Shown here one piece after another: positions 5,538-7,490 of a DNA stretch of 7,490 bases; position 1 is the first letter of the stretch, and each line of letters opens with the position of its first letter. The notes under the pieces were generated by a model. It was given only the letters and a program-made list of their open reading frames with translations, was not told the origin of the DNA and ran no database searches. Origin of the DNA: Solirubrobacteraceae bacterium (GTDB lineage Bacteria > Actinomycetota > Thermoleophilia > Solirubrobacterales > Solirubrobacteraceae); NCBI GenBank assembly GCA_030149625.1, contig JASLHP010000342.1:1-7490 (forward strand), read 5' to 3'. The position numbers and the translations under genes are program-made.

Positions 5538-6425
5538 ATGTCCAGCCGCCCCAAGATTCAAGCTCCATCTGACCCCGGCCGCCTGCCGATGACGCTTCCC
5601 CTGCTGATGGAGAAGAAGCGGCTCGGTGAACCGATCGTGATGGTCACCGCCTACGACTACCCCAGCGCGCGCGCCGCCGAGGCCGCCGGCGTGGACCTCG
5701 TGCTCGTCGGCGACTCCGCCGCGACGACCGTGCTCGGCTACAGCGCCACGACGCCCGTCGCGCTCGACGACATGCTCGTGCTCGCGCGTGCCGCGCGGCG
5801 CGGCCTCAGCACGCCGCTCCTGATCGGCGACCTGCCGTTCGGCTCCTACGAGGTCTCCGACGAGCAGGCGATCACGACCGCGATGCGCATGGTCAAGGAG
5901 GCCGGCTGCGACGTCGTCAAGCTCGAGGGCGGCGGCGAGTCCTCCGTCAAGCGCGCCCGCGCGATCGTCGGCGCCGGCATCCCCGTGATGGGCCATGTCG
6001 GGTTGACGCCGCAGACGTCGACCGCGCTCGGCGGCTGGAAGGCGCAGGGGCGCACCGCCGCCGCCGCCGCGCGCATCGCCGCCGAGGCGCTCGCGCTGCA
6101 ACAGGCAGGCTGTTTCGCGCTCGTGTTCGAGGCGATCCCCAGCGCCGTCACTGAGGAGCTGATGACGCTGCTCGAGATTCCCGTGATCGGCATCGGCGCG
6201 GGGCCGGCCACCGACGGACAGGTGCTCGTGTTCCACGACCTGCTGGGCATCCGCGACGGGCTCGGCGCGCGCTTCGTCAAGCGCTACGCGAACCTGCAGC
6301 AGGAGATGAACGACGGCGTCAGCGCCTACGCCGAGGACGTGCGCAAGCGCCGCTACCCCGGGCCCGAGCACTCCTACTCGATCGACCCCTCCGAGCTGGC
6401 CGAGCTGCACACGCTGCTCGCCTGA
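5538..6425 (+). CDS. panB: PanB, ketopantoate hydroxymethyltransferase
   Basis: A 295-residue (beta/alpha)8-barrel enzyme that transfers a hydroxymethyl group from 5,10-methylene-tetrahydrofolate to alpha-ketoisovalerate, giving ketopantoate, the first committed step to pantothenate. Seen: VTAYDYPSA at 36-44; VGDSAATTVLGY at 57-68 with Mg ligand Asp59; IGDLPFGSY at 96-104 with Asp98; KLEGG at 128-132 with Glu130; MGHVGLTPQ at 151-159; and FEAIP at 197-201 with the catalytic Glu198. The C-terminal VKRYANL region is complete. The start ATG 5538 has a good SD, GAGAGGAAG, about seven bases upstream. It lies 38 bases after panD, so cotranscription is likely. A panE/ilvC-type reductase is not encoded here and must lie elsewhere. 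Confidence 0.97.
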   Translation: MSSRPKIQAPSDPGRLPMTLPLLMEKKRLGEPIVMVTAYDYPSARAAEAAGVDLVLVGDSAATTVLGYSATTPVALDDMLVLARAARRGLSTPLLIGDLPFGSYEVSDEQAITTAMRMVKEAGCDVVKLEGGGESSVKRARAIVGAGIPVMGHVGLTPQTSTALGGWKAQGRTAAAAARIAAEALALQQAGCFALVFEAIPSAVTEELMTLLEIPVIGIGAGPATDGQVLVFHDLLGIRDGLGARFVKRYANLQQEMNDGVSAYAEDVRKRRYPGPEHSYSIDPSELAELHTLLA

Positions 6426-6447
6426 GGCCGCAGCGCAACCGCGGTTC

Positions 6448-6473
6448 GGCGCCGGCGCGGAGCGCCCGGCGCC
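6448..6473. terminator. GC-rich hairpin between convergent genes
   Basis: Arms GGCGCCGG (6448-6455) and CCGGCGCC (6466-6473) pair perfectly, and the ten bases between can add about three more pairs. It lies 23 bases past the panB stop and 54 before the converging nitroreductase end. No T-run follows on either strand, so any terminator function would be of the GC-hairpin type without a U-tract. The rest of 6426-6526 shows nothing else. Confidence 0.5.
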
Positions 6474-6526
6474 GGGCCGGGCGGCCCTCGCCTCAGCGCC
6501 CGACGGCGGCATGGACGGCGCGTCAG

Positions 6527-6903
6527 CTACGCCAGCGGCTCGCCGTAGCGCTCGGCGAACGCGAACTCCTGAACCGGCTTGCGCGCGAGCCGTGTGGGCC
6601 ACGGCTCGCGGCGACAGCCAACGCCGATGTGCGCCGCGAGCGCAACCCCGTCGGGGATCTCGAGCAGCCGCTTGACCTCATCCTCGGCGGGCACGAGCAG
6701 CGTCGTCAGCGCAGCGCCAAGACCCTCGGCGCGCAGCGCCAGCAGCGGGTTCTGCACGAACGGGTACACCGACGCGCCAGATTGCCGCCGCTGGGCGCGA
6801 AGCGCGCGTGCTCGAACGCCCGCACGAGCACCTCCGTCGGCACCGTGTCGGGCTTGAAACGGCGCGTCGTGGGCGCAGAGCGCATCGCCTCGTACAGGTC
6901 CAT
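6527..6903 (-). pseudogene. nitroreductase family protein with internal deletion and frame change
   Basis: Two pieces of one nitroreductase-fold (FMN-dependent oxidoreductase) protein lie in different frames. The N-terminal piece (6903 down to 6781, 41 residues) reads MDLYEAMRSAPTTRRFKP and ends at RFAPSGGN, the family's first FMN-binding site. The C-terminal piece (6778 down to 6530) starts GASVYPFVQNPLLALRA and continues through LRAEGLGAALTTLL to EFAFAERYGEP and a TAG stop. Members of the family have about 190-220 residues; only about 124 remain. Roughly 70-90 middle residues are missing at the join (6778-6781), and the frame changes there. Without the middle, flavin and substrate binding should be lost. 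It starts nine bases after the upstream acyltransferase stop, so it was probably cotranscribed with it. A read or assembly error is the alternative; conserved residues on both sides suggest the loss is recent. Confidence 0.85.
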
Positions 6904-6912
6904 GCGCGGACG

Positions 6913-7490
6913 CTACCCGCTTTCGCGCTCGATTCGGCGGATCGTCTTCGCGGGCACGCCCGCCGCGATCGAGAACGGCTCGACGTCGCGCGTGACGACG
7001 CTGTTGGCGCCGATCACACAGCGCTCGCCGATCGTCACGCCGCTCGTCACGACCACGTTCGCGCCCAGCCAGCAGTTATCGCCGATGCGTGTCGGCCCCT
7101 TGCTGTCGAAGCCCTGCCACGTGATCGGCTTGTTCGGGTCCTCGTAGCGGTGGTTCGCGTCGGAGACGAAACAGCCGTTGGCGAGCATGCAGTGATCGCC
7201 GATCTCGACGAGCTCCTGCGCGGCGACCATCACTCCTTTGTTCAGGAACGCGCCCGCCCCGAGGCGCACGCGCGCGGTGCCCGGCAGGGTGATCCACACG
7301 CCGGGCTCCAACAGCGCGTTCGCGCCGATCTCGAGGCGTCCGTCGCGCAGCGCCTCCAGCACGTTCCCGTGCAGCGGCCAGCGCGCGAACGCCTCGCGGC
7401 GCATCAGCTCCCAGTGAATCCGCGCGCGGTTCCACGGCAGCGAGTTGCGCTCGTACCAGCGCCACTTCCGCGCCCACAGGCGCGCCGCGT
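6913..7490 (-). CDS. left-handed beta-helix (hexapeptide repeat) acyltransferase, 5' end outside window
   Basis: The frame is open from the window edge (7490) to TAG at 6915-6913, giving at least 192 residues; the start lies outside, although an internal ATG at 7404 could be miscalled. From the visible part, an N-terminal Trp/Arg-rich stretch (KWRWYERN, then LPWNRARIHWEL) precedes hexapeptide repeats such as LEIGAN, TRIGDN, CWLGAN, VTIGER and CVIGAN. These form the left-handed beta-helix of the maltose/galactoside/WcaF-type O-acyltransferases. DANHRYEDPNKPI carries the likely catalytic His, and the C-terminus AAGVPAKTIRRIE is the usual family ending. It probably transfers an acetyl or other acyl group from acyl-CoA to a sugar or cell-surface glycan; the acceptor cannot be told from the sequence. 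The nitroreductase remnant follows after nine bases. Confidence 0.9.
   Translation of the reverse strand, partial: AARLWARKWRWYERNSLPWNRARIHWELMRREAFARWPLHGNVLEALRDGRLEIGANALLEPGVWITLPGTARVRLGAGAFLNKGVMVAAQELVEIGDHCMLANGCFVSDANHRYEDPNKPITWQGFDSKGPTRIGDNCWLGANVVVTSGVTIGERCVIGANSVVTRDVEPFSIAAGVPAKTIRRIERESG

Noticed and set aside
4462..5568. A 368-codon minus-strand frame across panC and panD.
   Set aside because: It is antisense to two certain enzymes and has low-complexity Ser/Ala/Arg composition.
5508..6602. A 364-codon minus-strand frame across panB.
   Set aside because: It is antisense to a complete PanB with all catalytic residues; its composition is that of a shadow frame.

Overview
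The window is GC-rich (roughly 70%) bacterial chromosome with dense, short-spaced genes, GTG as well as ATG starts and few strong Shine-Dalgarno (SD) sites. PanD resembles the actinobacterial type, and the overall style would fit a deep-branching actinobacterium such as a Thermoleophilia/Solirubrobacterales member. That placement is inferred from protein style and composition only. No CRISPR array, transposase, tRNA or rRNA was seen.

Layout: (1) 1-858, minus strand: tsaE followed by tsaB (3' end cut by the window edge), coupled by an ATGA overlap; both act in the t6A tRNA modification pathway. (2) 859-1088: an unusual intergenic region with a sigma-28 (FliA/SigD/WhiG)-like promoter facing left and, about 30 bp past its predicted start, a textbook intrinsic terminator with a 12-bp stem and U7 tail; together they outline a candidate ~68-nt small RNA. 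(3) 1089-1835, minus: a family 4 (Fe-S) uracil-DNA glycosylase whose disordered tail ends in QLGLF, a good match to the beta sliding-clamp binding motif. (4) 1908-3854, plus, divergent from it: a single-chain fusion of a biotin carboxyl carrier domain and an acyl-CoA carboxyltransferase, with no biotin carboxylase nearby.

(5) 3855-4168: an intergenic region with three 24-25 bp tandem repeats, a good sigma-70-type promoter, and a ~130-nt leader containing a possible 12-codon upstream ORF overlapping the next start. (6) 4169-6425, plus: panC-panD-panB, three pantothenate (vitamin B5/CoA precursor) enzymes in one apparent operon; PanB and PanD make pantoate and beta-alanine and PanC joins them. 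(7) 6448-6473: a GC-rich hairpin between converging units. (8) 6527-6903, minus: a nitroreductase that has lost its middle and changed frame (pseudogene or assembly error). (9) 6913-7490, minus: a left-handed beta-helix acyltransferase, 5' end outside the window.

Most of the window is conserved housekeeping and biosynthesis. The most promising non-routine signals are the sigma-28-like promoter/terminator unit at 915-1016, the clamp-binding tail of the glycosylase, and the BCCP-carboxyltransferase fusion.
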